Of a DNA stretch of 64,000 bases, positions 45,901-54,230 are shown one piece after another. The notes under the pieces are model-generated. The model searched no databases. It was given only the letters and a program-made list of their open reading frames with translations, and was not told the origin of the DNA. Every line of letters begins with the position of its first letter. The stretch's first letter is position 1. The position numbers were made by a program, and so were the translations under genes. The stretch comes from an uncultured Latescibacterota bacterium (GTDB taxonomy: Bacteria; Latescibacterota; UBA2968): contig OY282377.1 of the NCBI GenBank assembly GCA_958295785.1, forward strand, positions 3,068,385-3,132,384, given 5' to 3'.

Positions 45901-46099
45901 CGCCGAGGTCGCGCTGTCTTACGAACAAGTGGGCAACAGCACTTGGGAACGCCTGCCCCTCGAAGTCGATTTGGAACACGCACAGCCCGGACAAAACCGC
46001 CTCTTTGTGATCATCGAAGATCTCGTCGCGAGAACGCGGGTGGCAAAAGACACTTTTTTTCAGTATATTCGCAGGGAAACCACAGATGAACGCAGATGA
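42914..46099 (+). CDS. Large exported TPR protein with GWxTD-like C-terminal region
   Basis: A 1061-residue protein with a signal peptide (about 1-20). Residues 24-330 carry two CsgG/TolB-like repeats (VRLAVAPFYSPSNGDYG; YLLAGSVAFTGIYQIDLKLIDLQTG), and TPRs run from about 335 to 520. The C-terminal half aligns by eye with the GWxTD protein at 13803-15896 (RGEVYIRYGEPDYR; LSDLLLVKSLSD; GFYCEVYHLTKDEFGQTRYRV). The motif itself is changed here to HPWDRRGEV. It is the third gene of a lipoprotein-TPR-GWxTD operon. The role is unknown; an outer-membrane-associated assembly is inferred. Confidence 0.8.
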   Translation: MTLIRPCLFALAFFPSVVFSQSPPVRLAVAPFYSPSNGDYGLYIANRMACALHRRANVPALGRARFVMIETDTLTTAMQKAIAQSENRLSPALREALRKRVPTAYLLAGSVAFTGIYQIDLKLIDLQTGAIVYQGEVRDNPAWVWTRAHRSVGEIPTDEVMALLGFAEAETPVHPSDADQLPRDILLQPLSTADHLALAADCESRLQRAIARDGLFSLVPGALEDARGRVRFARMGRSLRRQAAETTLADAILTGSLFTLGKDGATDNIGVVLRLIDVETGQILWMGAASGRRVWRWDRMADIVSGLIGRLAEDLARYGAGAAETQIAALRERAKDGQSWHALGQAFLERGLLQQAEEAFDKAMTFQDAQARAHAGKGQVLLRRGGHFDDGVKALRAAMRAEPDYLHAYAILAQAFLDRGMVDGVGIARDAIRRDSTYHPPYRVLGDWYAGREDHRQAMAFYKTYLTLRPDDDDAAVRLGRSLLRLHNYRDVDRVIAPIARAKPEASDLLPIVAIKAMRVKNYAEATRLFERFLAQVDAPARRLYEDIWPLLPDGEKGAYRALGDLEREKYRVRFWRSKNPNLSNPYNERQLAHYERVWIARWEFGRENHPWDRRGEVYIRYGEPDYRARSGWVPALPSTRVQEVKEKVYRELYRTPHNGELIGPVFPIRSDRGFSTLRDLPDQNAERDGSRVEELLADETPDEAYAPVTMQRDRSIVPWESWVYTDVDGGMVIDFTRELGGVSGFDFAPIPPIPPTMLKDNIRLAEHAPAIRYQNAIVNRPDEFRSAPRLALGTFYCDWADFRGGAGKTRVDVAYGIPLKTLLVVTDGQRPQVVFNRAVALADSAYRMVYRQARKVQLAVDTSDVATREVVDIARQDVPAGRYHLTVTVTDALTGRQAVLKRDVTIDDYGGEQLQLSDLLLVKSLSDTLRDVRFRRGNWQVVPNPRRVVHAPNPLGFYCEVYHLTKDEFGQTRYRVTTAVKSVATQRRPSGAAERAEVALSYEQVGNSTWERLPLEVDLEHAQPGQNRLFVIIEDLVARTRVAKDTFFQYIRRETTDERR

Positions 46100-46238
46100 G
46101 AAGGCGGATCGCGCGGCGCAGCCCACAACGGAGCGAAGCGAGTGTGAAAGGCAAAAAGCAGGGACGCGCCCCCTGTGCCCTCAAATATCCAAGACGCGAA
46201 AAGTAAAAACGCGGGTATGGATGGATTTTTCAAGCCAA

Positions 46239-47330
46239 TAGGACTTACGCAATCACCATTGGAATATGAGGTGCTTTGAGTTGTTGTCTCAAGAAGTCAG
46301 CCAGCCCCCGGTATTTGACTTGATAAATGGTTTGTCCTGTTTGATAGGCCACCTGCTCGAGTCTTATCCAAACGAACATCGCACACCCAATATGATTTCG
46401 TACAATGCGTGCCAACCGGCATTGACACTTTTCAAGCCCGGTCACCTGTTTGACTTCGCGGTGAAATGGCTCAATTTTCCATCTTTGGTGACACACCTGT
46501 TGTACCACTGAAGAATCGTTTTGAGCCTGGTCGTTCGTCACGACATACGCCGTGCGTCTATCAGCAGACGCCACCCGGAATAATTTCACTTTGTGGTCTT
46601 TGGGAAACCCTCTGATTTTAATGGACTTGCCTTGTTTGCGTTGCGCTTTCGTCCAAGTTAAGCTATCTACGCGCTGGTAGGGGGTTGTGCCTGCCGAATC
46701 GTCCACGCGCCGGTTCGTCTTGAGGGGACAATAATAGGTTTTTTGCATCTGCTCTATGTGTCGCATGACCGTTTTAGTCGCATACCAACTGTCCATCAAG
46801 ACCCCGGTAAAAGGAAGGCGCTTCTGATAGACCAACGCAGAGAGCATGTCCTTGAGATGATCCCATTTGGTTTTGCCATCGCCTTGCGGGTCATAAATCC
46901 GATAGTCAATCAGCCAGAACCGATCCTCTTGCGGATTGACATAGACACATGTGACCACCCCAATGCCATTGATGACGCCTTGGGCGTTGCCGCTCTATTG
47001 ACGGCGCACTCACGCGATCTTGCGTGCGTGTCGCTTGTCTAAAACCGTGTCATCAAAGATCACATCGCCTTCAGGCGTCAACGCGATGTGGTCTTTGACG
47101 TGTTCCCACACCAAGCGGGGGGGGATACGATCACCGGCGAGATAGCGGTTGATCATATCATGACTGAACCCTTCGCTATGGTCGGCGAAATGGGTCAGGG
47201 TATCGTTGAGGGGACTGCTAAGCAGATACTGACAGTAATCCAAACGCGTCGGTCGGTCCATTGACACCTCCTCAAAGTGATAAATTTTACGGAATTGCAC
47301 CCTTTTTTAACTCAGCATGCGTAAGTCCTA
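46239..47330 (-). mobile_element. 1092-bp insertion sequence (IS701/IS4-like), copy 2
   Basis: Same length and same 13-bp ends as 34217-35308, in opposite orientation. GCCAA at 46234-46238 and 47331-47335 is the 5-bp target duplication. The two copies bracket 11 kb in inverted orientation, so recombination between them would invert that segment. Confidence 0.93.
46245..47261 (-). pseudogene. DDE transposase with in-frame TGA and TAG, copy 2
   Basis: Same frame as copy 1 from the ATG at 47261, broken by the shared TGA (47010-47012). A second stop, TAG at 46995-46997, replaces the TAT of copy 1. A few amino-acid differences (for example SHDMINRYLAGDR against SHDRINRYLAGAR) show the copies have diverged since the shared TGA arose. 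Confidence 0.85.
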
Positions 47331-47465
47331 GCCAAGTGATTGACAGCGATGCGCGCATTGCTTAAGTTTGTCGCCGAAGTTCGGATGATGGATTCTCTAT
47401 CGCTGGCGGTTCGTCCGTTGGTCAACCGCTGCCCGTGCCACCCCACGCCTACCGGGAGGTTTGCG

Positions 47466-48350
47466 ATGACGACCAAATTGCCGGCGGCGGTCGATCCTTC
47501 GGTCGATCCCCTAATTGAGAACGGCGTTTTTTATCCCGAAACGGACGGTGTACCCTTGCCCGATGGAGAGTTTCAATATCCGCTTTTCCACACGGTCGTG
47601 ATGCCGTTGCGCCACCATTTCCGCAACCGTCCCAATGCCCGGGTCAACGGCAATACCTTCATCTACTACGAGGAGGGCAAGCCCTCCCAGTGGGTTTCGC
47701 CAGATTGCTATGTGGCGTTCGAGGTGGATGTGTCCCTGATTGAATACCACAACACCTATCGGGTTTGGGCTATCGGAAAGCCACCCGATTTTGTGATGGA
47801 GATCGGCTCGAAGAGCACGGCGCGCCGAGACATGACGGCGAAGCGAGATCTGTATGCCAAACTGGGCATTGGCGAATATTGGCGCTACGATGCCACCGAC
47901 GACAGCGCGTTCTACGGCGAGCCATTGATCGGCGAACATCTGGTGGAAGGCGCGTATAAGCGTCTGCCCTTGAGCCCGATTCCCGATGGGGTTTGGGGAC
48001 AAAGCCCAACTTTGGGATTGGATTTGCACTGGGATGCCGGCCGGTTGTGGTTTTACGATTCTTTGACGGGCGAACGCCTGCTCAGTTACGATGACCAAGC
48101 CGAGGCTATCGAAGAGGCCGAGGATGCCTTGCGAGAATCGGAAACCGCCCGCCGATCCACCGTGGTTGCTTTGCAGTCTGCCGTGGTCGCACGTCAGGCC
48201 GCCGAGGCCGCACGACAAAGTGAAGTCACCGCACGTCAGGCCGCCGAGGCCGCTTTGCGGGAATCGGAAGCCGCCCGACAACGCGAGGTGGCCGAGTTGC
48301 ACGAGCAGTTGCGCCGGTTGCGAGCGCGGCAGGGGGATGAAACGGCGTAA
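47466..48350 (+). CDS. Uma2-family PD-(D/E)XK protein with coiled-coil tail
   Basis: A 294-residue protein. The Uma2/DUF820 nuclease-like fold is seen in WVSPDCYVAFEVD and FVMEIGSKSTARRDMTAKRDLYAKLGIGEYWRYD, with the Asp, Glu and Lys of the active site. From about residue 215 the sequence becomes an Ala/Arg/Glu-rich coiled coil with repeats of ARQAAEAA type. The ATG at 47466 follows GGGAGG. These proteins are abundant in cyanobacteria and similar genomes, and their role is unproven. The next gene overlaps by one base. Confidence 0.85.
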   Translation: MTTKLPAAVDPSVDPLIENGVFYPETDGVPLPDGEFQYPLFHTVVMPLRHHFRNRPNARVNGNTFIYYEEGKPSQWVSPDCYVAFEVDVSLIEYHNTYRVWAIGKPPDFVMEIGSKSTARRDMTAKRDLYAKLGIGEYWRYDATDDSAFYGEPLIGEHLVEGAYKRLPLSPIPDGVWGQSPTLGLDLHWDAGRLWFYDSLTGERLLSYDDQAEAIEEAEDALRESETARRSTVVALQSAVVARQAAEAARQSEVTARQAAEAALRESEAARQREVAELHEQLRRLRARQGDETA

Positions 48351-48712
48351 TGGCAAAGGACAGAAAAATGGAAAAGCCAGATTTCAGCGAAGACGACCGC
48401 ATCTTGGCCGGTCTGACCGACGATGCAGACATCGAAGCGTTTGGCAACCTGATGGCACACGCCCACGATCAAGGCGTCAGCGCTGCGGATTTTATCCGGG
48501 AAGAACCGCGGCGCACCTCTCGAGCACGCATTCGCAAGCTCTGTTTGAAAAACCGCAAGCGATCCCTGCAAGTGATGCTGCGATCCATTGTCAAATCCCT
48601 GTGGGATCGCCCGGCGACCGACACCTCAACTGTCGAACCCCTGTATGGCCTTCCCCCACATCTGGACAAACCCCACCGCAATGGGCACGGCGAAAGGAAT
48701 CGGGGTGAATAA
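48350..48712 (+). CDS. Uncharacterised small basic protein
   Basis: A 120-residue protein that I do not recognise. The start ATG shares a base with the stop of the Uma2-like gene (TAATG arrangement), so translation is coupled. It is hydrophilic, acidic in the first third (FSEDDRILAGLTDDADIEAF) and basic later (RRTSRARIRKLCLKNRKR). No membrane segment is present. Confidence 0.5.
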   Translation: MAKDRKMEKPDFSEDDRILAGLTDDADIEAFGNLMAHAHDQGVSAADFIREEPRRTSRARIRKLCLKNRKRSLQVMLRSIVKSLWDRPATDTSTVEPLYGLPPHLDKPHRNGHGERNRGE

Positions 48713-48887
48713 TCCACTGATCCTTCGGGCGCGTATCGCCGAAATAGAAGCCCTGCGAGACGACTTGTTGCCCGGTGCAAAAAGCGGACAGACCGAGGCG
48801 CGGGCACGTGCGGTTGCCCTCCACAAAGCCGCGATGGAAAAACGCGACCACCTGCGGGGGCATCCCCCTCGATTGGGCGATGGGTAA
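48705..48887 (+). CDS. Uncharacterised small helical protein
   Basis: A 60-residue frame starting at GTG with AAAGGA 7 bases upstream, overlapping the previous gene by 8 bases. The sequence (LILRARIAEIEALRDDLLPG, ARAVALHKAAMEKRDHLRG) predicts two charged helices. It may belong with the two genes before it. No family is recognised. Confidence 0.5.
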   Translation: MNNPLILRARIAEIEALRDDLLPGAKSGQTEARARAVALHKAAMEKRDHLRGHPPRLGDG

Positions 48888-48920
48888 ATGGTTGCGACAC
48901 CGTTTTTTGGGGAGCGTATG

Positions 48921-49331
48921 ATGGCGCGAATTTTGGCGATTGACTTTGGCAGGCGGCGCGTTGGCCTCGCCGTATGCGACGAGTTGCAAATCGCAGTGCG
49001 GGGACTGCCCACGCTCGACGTACGCAATTTCAATGACAGCATCGCGCAGGTCGCGCAGGTCGCTGAACAAGAAGAGGTCGCAAAAATGGTCGTTGGCCTG
49101 CCCTTAAACATGGATGGCAGCCGCGGGGAAATGGCGATAGCCGCAGAAAATTTCGCTTCTCAACTCGCCGCTTCGTGCGACCTGCCCGTTTGCATGTTCG
49201 ACGAACGGCTTTCATCCGCAGGTGCCAAACGCACGTTGCGGGCCGTATCCGCAAAAACGCACAAAGGCGCGGTGGATCGCATGGCCGCAGTCTTGATTCT
49301 CGAAACCCATTTGCAACGCGAAGGGAGATAG
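48921..49331 (+). CDS. ruvX: Putative pre-16S rRNA nuclease / Holliday junction resolvase RuvX (YqgF)
   Basis: About 136 residues with the RNase H-like fold of YqgF. The N-terminal ILAIDFGRRRVGLAVCD carries the first acidic residue, MVVGLPLNMDGSRGEMA follows, and FDERLSSAGAKRTLR and DRMAAVLILETHL close the active site. It is thought to mature 16S rRNA 5' ends. GGGGAG is 6 bases before the ATG at 48921; the adjacent ATG at 48918 is an alternative. It is followed closely by mltG, a common arrangement. Confidence 0.92.
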   Translation: MARILAIDFGRRRVGLAVCDELQIAVRGLPTLDVRNFNDSIAQVAQVAEQEEVAKMVVGLPLNMDGSRGEMAIAAENFASQLAASCDLPVCMFDERLSSAGAKRTLRAVSAKTHKGAVDRMAAVLILETHLQREGR

Positions 49332-49337
49332 GCCCTC

Positions 49338-50351
49338 ATGTCAAAATTTGTTTTTGTCCTGCTCGTGGTGCCCATTGTGTGTATTTTGGGTGCTTGCACG
49401 GGGATTTTCTTTTTGAATAGACCAACGGGTGTTGCGGCCCAAAATGTCGAAATTCAAAAGGGCGCGTCCGTTGAACAGATCGCCCGCCAACTCCACCGGG
49501 AACGCCTGATCCGCAGCCCGCACTTATTGCAATTGTTCGCGTATTTCAAGGGAAGCAGTCGCCACTTGATGGCGGGTGTTCATCCCTTTGACGGGGGCAT
49601 GACGACTTATGGGGTTTTGCTCGAACTGGAGCGTTCGCGCGATGTCACCTTGAAGGTGACGATCCCCGAGGGCTTGCGAAAAGAAAAGATCGCGGCGATC
49701 TTGGTGAAAAAATTGGATCTCGACGAACAAAAATTGCTCGCGCTGATGAATGACCCCGCCTTTTGCAAAACGCTTTCCGTGCCGGGCGATGATCTCGAGG
49801 GCTATTTGTTTCCCGAAACCTATCAACTTTTGGCGATCACCTCCGAACAGCGGGTGTTGCGTCGAATCGTCGGGCATTTTCACACTGTTTTTGATGAACG
49901 GCTCAAAAAGCGCGCCCGAGAGATCGAGATGAGCATGCACGAGGTGGTCATACTCGCCTCCATTGTCGAAGGCGAAACCTGTTGGGATAACGAGCGCGAT
50001 ACCATTGCGGCTGTTTATCACAATCGCCTCAAAAAGGGCATGCGCCTGCAAGCCGACCCCACGGTGCAATACGCACTTCCCGATGGCCCTCGGCGCCTGT
50101 TTTACAAAGATTACGACTACGATTCGCCCTATAATACCTATCGCCACGCGGGGTTGCCGCCCGGGCCTATTGGCAGCCCTGGCCGCGCATCTATCGAAGC
50201 CGCGCTCTTTCCCGCGGATGTCGATTATCTCTTTTTTGTCGCAACGGGCAAGGGCGGTCATATTTTTTCCCGCACCTTTGAAGAACACACGGCTGCCAAA
50301 CAAAAGACCACGCCCGCACGGGAAAATTCCTGGCGCGAGGGCGCAGAGTAG
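49338..50351 (+). CDS. mltG: Endolytic transglycosylase MltG
   Basis: A 337-residue inner-membrane protein with one N-terminal helix (about 4-27) and a LysM-like region. The YceG domain shows EGYLFPETYQL, ASIVEGETCWDNERDTIAAVYHNRL with the catalytic Glu, MRLQADPTVQYAL and SPYNTYRHAGLPPGPIGSPG. MltG cuts nascent peptidoglycan and sets strand length. It starts 6 bases after ruvX. Confidence 0.95.
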   Translation: MSKFVFVLLVVPIVCILGACTGIFFLNRPTGVAAQNVEIQKGASVEQIARQLHRERLIRSPHLLQLFAYFKGSSRHLMAGVHPFDGGMTTYGVLLELERSRDVTLKVTIPEGLRKEKIAAILVKKLDLDEQKLLALMNDPAFCKTLSVPGDDLEGYLFPETYQLLAITSEQRVLRRIVGHFHTVFDERLKKRAREIEMSMHEVVILASIVEGETCWDNERDTIAAVYHNRLKKGMRLQADPTVQYALPDGPRRLFYKDYDYDSPYNTYRHAGLPPGPIGSPGRASIEAALFPADVDYLFFVATGKGGHIFSRTFEEHTAAKQKTTPARENSWREGAE

Positions 50352-50377
50352 GATTCCAACGCGCACAGAGTCAAAAC

Positions 50378-52540
50378 ATGACTTCAATTCTCGAAGGACT
50401 AAATGACGCACAGCGCGAAGCCGTACAGGCCGTTGATGGCCCTGTGCTCGTGCTCGCGGGCGCAGGGTCTGGCAAAACGCGCGTTTTGACGCGGCGCATC
50501 GCCTATTTGCTGGGCGAATGCGGCGTTGATTCGCGCCATATCTTGGCGATGACCTTTACCAACAAGGCCGCCGGGGAAATGCGAGAGCGCGTGGAAGACC
50601 TGCTTCAGATCTCGTGCAAAACCATGTGGATCGGCACGTTCCACAGCTTGTGTGCGCGGCTGTTGCGGTCGCATGCCGAGCGGGTGGGGCTGAGATCCAA
50701 CTTCACGATTTACGACGCGACCGATCAACTCGCCCTCCTGCGTCGGGTCATTGCCGATGAGGAACTCTCCGAACGAGAATGGCCTGCGCGGCAAATTCGC
50801 GCGCGGATCAGCAAAGCCAAAAACGCGATGCAGGGCGCAGATGTTTTTGCACAGCGCGCGGGCGCGTTTGACGAACAGATGGTCGCGCGGATTTTTCGCC
50901 ACTATCAGGACGCCCTCAAACAGAACAACGCGGTTGATTTTGACGATTTGTTGATGTTGAGTGTCGAACTGATCCGCGATCACGAGGACATACGCCAGAC
51001 CTATCAGGCGCGGTTTTCACATATTCTCATCGACGAATACCAAGATACCAACCGCCCGCAATATCTCTTTGCGCGCTATCTGGCCGAGGCGCATCAAAAT
51101 ATCTGCGTGGTGGGTGATGACGATCAGAGCATCTATGCGTGGCGCGGCGCGGATATTCGCAATATTCTCGATTTTGAGGCCGATTATCCCAACGCGCTCG
51201 TCGTGCGTCTCGAGCAGAACTACCGTTCCACGCAGGTGATTTTGGATGCGGGCAATGCCGTGATTCGCAACAACGCGGGGCGCAAGGGCAAAGAACTGTG
51301 GACGGATCGCGCAGGGGGCGAGAAAATCCGGTTGAAAAGATGCGCGGATGAAGCGGCAGAAGCCCTGTGGATTGCCGGCGTGGCGCGGGATTTTAGACGG
51401 ACGCATGCCTATCGCAATACGGCCGTGCTCTACCGCACCAATGCCCAATCTCGCGCCATTGAAGAGGGCCTCAGACGCGAGAATATCCCCTATCAAATTG
51501 TGGGCGATGTGCGGTTTTACGAGCGCAGAGAAGTCAAGGATGTGCTCGCCTACCTCAAATTGGTGGTCAACCCGCACGATTCCATCAGTTTTTGGCGCGT
51601 GCTCAACACGCCGAGGCGCGGCATCGGCGCGACATCTGCGGCGCGGCTCGACGATTTTGCCATGCGCGAGGGCATCGCGCCCTATCATGCCCTCGCGCGT
51701 TTGGATGAAGCCGACGCGCTTCCCGCGCGCACGGCCCGCACCATGCGCGGTTTTTACGATCTGATCGAGGGCTTTCGCCGCGACATGGAAACCATGCCCG
51801 CGGATGAACTCGCGGCAAAGCTGGTGGTTGACACCGGGTATTTGCGCGATTTTGAGAAGCTCGTGCGGGAAGAACGCGAATCGCGCAGGGCGCACGTCGA
51901 GGAATTGTTGACGGATATTCAGATTTTTGTCGAGCAATCGGACGATGTTTCCCTCGAGGCGTATTTGCGAAAAGTTTCGCTGGTGACAGACGTGGATCAG
52001 TGGGAAAATGCCGTGGATGCGGTAACGCTGATGACCCTGCACAGCGCGAAGGGCCTGGAATTTCCCATCGTGTTTATCGCCGGCCTCGAAGACGGGCTGT
52101 TTCCAATTTTGAGACCGGGCGCAGAAGGGGATGTGGAAGACGCCTTAGAGGAAGAACGCCGTCTGTTTTACGTGGGCATCACCCGCGCCGAGGAGCGGCT
52201 CTTTTTGTCTTATGCGATGCGGCGGCGGCACTACAGCGGCGCGGTGTCGTGTTCGGCGTCGCGGTTCCTGTCCGAAATTCCCGAAGACCTGCTCGACGCC
52301 GGGTTCAAGATCAGCGAGGCCAGCAACGCGCCGCGCCAAAAATCGAGAGCTCCTCAACGGGTTCGCCCGGGAGAATCGTTTTTAATGGATGTCGGCTCTT
52401 GGGTCGTGCATCCGGCCTGGGGCCGCGGGCAGATTCAAAGCCGCACCGGGTCTGGGCAAACTGCCAAACTCAAAGTGAAATTTAATGGCGGAAGCGTCAA
52501 GACGCTCATGGTCAAATTTGCCAACCTCCAGCCCGGGTAA
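50378..52540 (+). CDS. pcrA: ATP-dependent DNA helicase PcrA/UvrD
   Basis: This 720-residue SF1 helicase is complete. Walker A is LAGAGSGKTR near residues 27-36, Walker B is DEYQDTNRPQY, motif III VVGDDDQSIYAWRGADI, and motif V/VI TLHSAKGLEFPIVF with GITRAEERL. The C-terminus is a Tudor-like PcrA tail (VHPAWGRGQIQSRTGSGQTAKLKVKF). It unwinds DNA in repair and replication restart. The last 50 bases are copied in degenerate form in the direct repeats at 54152-54190 and 55833-55865, which marks the gene end as a likely integration site. Confidence 0.95.
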   Translation: MTSILEGLNDAQREAVQAVDGPVLVLAGAGSGKTRVLTRRIAYLLGECGVDSRHILAMTFTNKAAGEMRERVEDLLQISCKTMWIGTFHSLCARLLRSHAERVGLRSNFTIYDATDQLALLRRVIADEELSEREWPARQIRARISKAKNAMQGADVFAQRAGAFDEQMVARIFRHYQDALKQNNAVDFDDLLMLSVELIRDHEDIRQTYQARFSHILIDEYQDTNRPQYLFARYLAEAHQNICVVGDDDQSIYAWRGADIRNILDFEADYPNALVVRLEQNYRSTQVILDAGNAVIRNNAGRKGKELWTDRAGGEKIRLKRCADEAAEALWIAGVARDFRRTHAYRNTAVLYRTNAQSRAIEEGLRRENIPYQIVGDVRFYERREVKDVLAYLKLVVNPHDSISFWRVLNTPRRGIGATSAARLDDFAMREGIAPYHALARLDEADALPARTARTMRGFYDLIEGFRRDMETMPADELAAKLVVDTGYLRDFEKLVREERESRRAHVEELLTDIQIFVEQSDDVSLEAYLRKVSLVTDVDQWENAVDAVTLMTLHSAKGLEFPIVFIAGLEDGLFPILRPGAEGDVEDALEEERRLFYVGITRAEERLFLSYAMRRRHYSGAVSCSASRFLSEIPEDLLDAGFKISEASNAPRQKSRAPQRVRPGESFLMDVGSWVVHPAWGRGQIQSRTGSGQTAKLKVKFNGGSVKTLMVKFANLQPG

Positions 52541-52567
52541 AATTCACCAACGGGGATTTCCATAAAC

Positions 52568-53500
52568 ATGCAACGCTACCAACTCCGCCTTAGCGGCCTT
52601 AGAGAGAACAAAGGCCATGTCAAAGTGGCGACGCTTCAGTGCTTTCTATATGCCCTCGTCAAGACAGCGGAATGCGCCACCCGTCTGCTGGTCACCGGCG
52701 AAGGCAGCGGGAGGGGGCCGAAACCCAAGTGGCTAAATGCAGTTCTCGATTTCACCATCACTGGACAAAAGCGCGACGCGACCCTTTTTGAAATCGAGGC
52801 ACCCCAACTTGGCGAGACAGCCTACGCACAATTTGCCCAACAGAATTTTTGGCGTGAACAGCCTACCATGCGAGACACCGCCGTAGATCTCGCCGCGCTG
52901 GCGATCCGAGAAGCCCAAACAGCGACCTCCTCTGGCGACCGATTTGACGGTGCCGTTCTCCGTGCGATTCTCAAGTTCCGGCAATCTGCTCAAAACGCGG
53001 ATATCCGCTATCACCTAATCCCGCAGAAACCAGCACGCGGGCAGTTCACACTCGACGCATTAACTTGCGCCCAGATTGAGGAGCGGTTGAAAAACTTTCC
53101 GCCTTCAAGGGCATTTATCGTCAGCGGCAGGATCGCCGAAATCGAACATGGCAACGGTCACTTTCTCCTCGAATTGCGCGAAGAAAAAATATTTGGTCGC
53201 CTACAATTGGAGAGATTCGATGTCGGCGTGTTGCTGTCATTGTGGGACAAGCGCGCAACTATTCAAGGCGTGGTTCACTTCAAGGCCAATGGTCAGCCCC
53301 GGCTAATTAAAGTCCACCGGCTGAGAGCCTATCGAGACGGAGATGTCGTCTTTGAAAAACTGCCTTTTGCCGAGATGCCCAAGTCCCGTGGCTTGACACC
53401 TCGCCAAGAAAAGCAGGCCCGATCTTTTAATCTCCTGAATTTATGCGGCGCGTGGCCCGGCGCCGAACCTGTCGAAGAATTGTTGGCGCAGATAGATTGA
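52568..53500 (+). CDS. Unknown 310-residue protein paired with a PIN nuclease
   Basis: I do not recognise this protein. It has no signal peptide or membrane helix. The first 160 residues look alpha/beta (MQRYQLRLSGLRENKGHVKVATLQCFLYALVKTAE...). The last half is beta-rich and could be an OB or SH3-like part (AFIVSGRIAEIEHGNGHFLLELREE, ATIQGVVHFKANGQPRLIKVHRLRAY). GGGGA lies upstream of the ATG. It ends 11 bases before the PIN gene, so the two probably form a module, with this protein perhaps as a large antitoxin or targeting subunit. Confidence 0.6.
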   Translation: MQRYQLRLSGLRENKGHVKVATLQCFLYALVKTAECATRLLVTGEGSGRGPKPKWLNAVLDFTITGQKRDATLFEIEAPQLGETAYAQFAQQNFWREQPTMRDTAVDLAALAIREAQTATSSGDRFDGAVLRAILKFRQSAQNADIRYHLIPQKPARGQFTLDALTCAQIEERLKNFPPSRAFIVSGRIAEIEHGNGHFLLELREEKIFGRLQLERFDVGVLLSLWDKRATIQGVVHFKANGQPRLIKVHRLRAYRDGDVVFEKLPFAEMPKSRGLTPRQEKQARSFNLLNLCGAWPGAEPVEELLAQID

Positions 53501-53511
53501 GCCTGAATATC

Positions 53512-53991
53512 ATGAGCAACTTTTTGCTGGACACCGGTCTGTTGTTGGGATTCTGCCGATCCGCTCCTTGGGCTCTCCAAGCGCGAACAGTACACGGCCT
53601 TGGAGAACCAGAAGCAACGGTTTTTACTTCTATCGTTTGTCACGGAGAATTGCTTTCACTCGCCGAGAAGTTCGGCTGGGGAAGAGATAGGCGAACTCGC
53701 CTGCGGGAAGTCCTCGCAACAATGCCAGTGATCGACATCAATGACGAATTGATCTTGGAAGCCTACGCGCAAATTGACACTTGGACCCATGGTAAATCCG
53801 TCATATTTCCCGATAGCACACCGCCACCTAAACCAGCGATCCCGATGAAGCAGAACGACCTTTGGATCGCGGTCACAGCACATGTTAGCGGTGCGGTGTT
53901 GCTGTCAACGGACAGAGACTTCGCGCATCTCAACGATGTATGGCTTAAGTTCGTCTATGTCGATCAAACTCAAATGACGACCAATCATTGA
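53512..53991 (+). CDS. PIN-domain ribonuclease (VapC-like)
   Basis: This 159-residue protein shows the four acidic positions of a PIN nuclease: Asp in FLLDTGLLLGF near residue 5, Glu in HGELLSLAEKFGW, Asp in MKQNDLWIAVTAHV and Asp in LLSTDRDFAHL. PIN toxins of VapC type cut tRNA or mRNA. The ATG at 53512 starts the fold at the usual distance; upstream in-frame codons overlap the partner gene. The partner is far larger than a normal VapB. Confidence 0.8.
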   Translation: MSNFLLDTGLLLGFCRSAPWALQARTVHGLGEPEATVFTSIVCHGELLSLAEKFGWGRDRRTRLREVLATMPVIDINDELILEAYAQIDTWTHGKSVIFPDSTPPPKPAIPMKQNDLWIAVTAHVSGAVLLSTDRDFAHLNDVWLKFVYVDQTQMTTNH

Positions 53992-54014
53992 CTGCTATTG
54001 GGCTATCTGGCGGG

Positions 54015-54190
54015 CGGGCGGATTTTTTGATTGGGTTTTGATTTTCGGCGAAAATTGAACGTACTACTTCTAATAATCTATCTAAATATCAAGAGGTTAT
54101 GCAAGTATCCACTTTTTGATTGGGTTTTGATTTTCCGAATGATCAAGACGCCCATAGTGCCGACCTCCAGCCCGGATAAAATCCACCAAC
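54015..54190 (+). repeat. Module-flanking direct repeat R1
   Basis: Highly similar to 55695-55865 (R2) and, for the first 130 bases, to 57812-57940 (R3). Each unit holds TTTTTGATTGGGTTTTGATTTTC twice, about 90 bases apart. The last part (54142-54190: TCAAGACGCCCATAG...CCTCCAGCCCGGATAAAAT..CACCAACG) is a degenerate copy of the pcrA 3' end at about 52506-52551, with a 9-base deletion. Confidence 0.92.
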
Positions 54191-54230
54191 GCAGATGAAG
54201 GCCAGTTATAGACACAGTGGAGATGGACAA

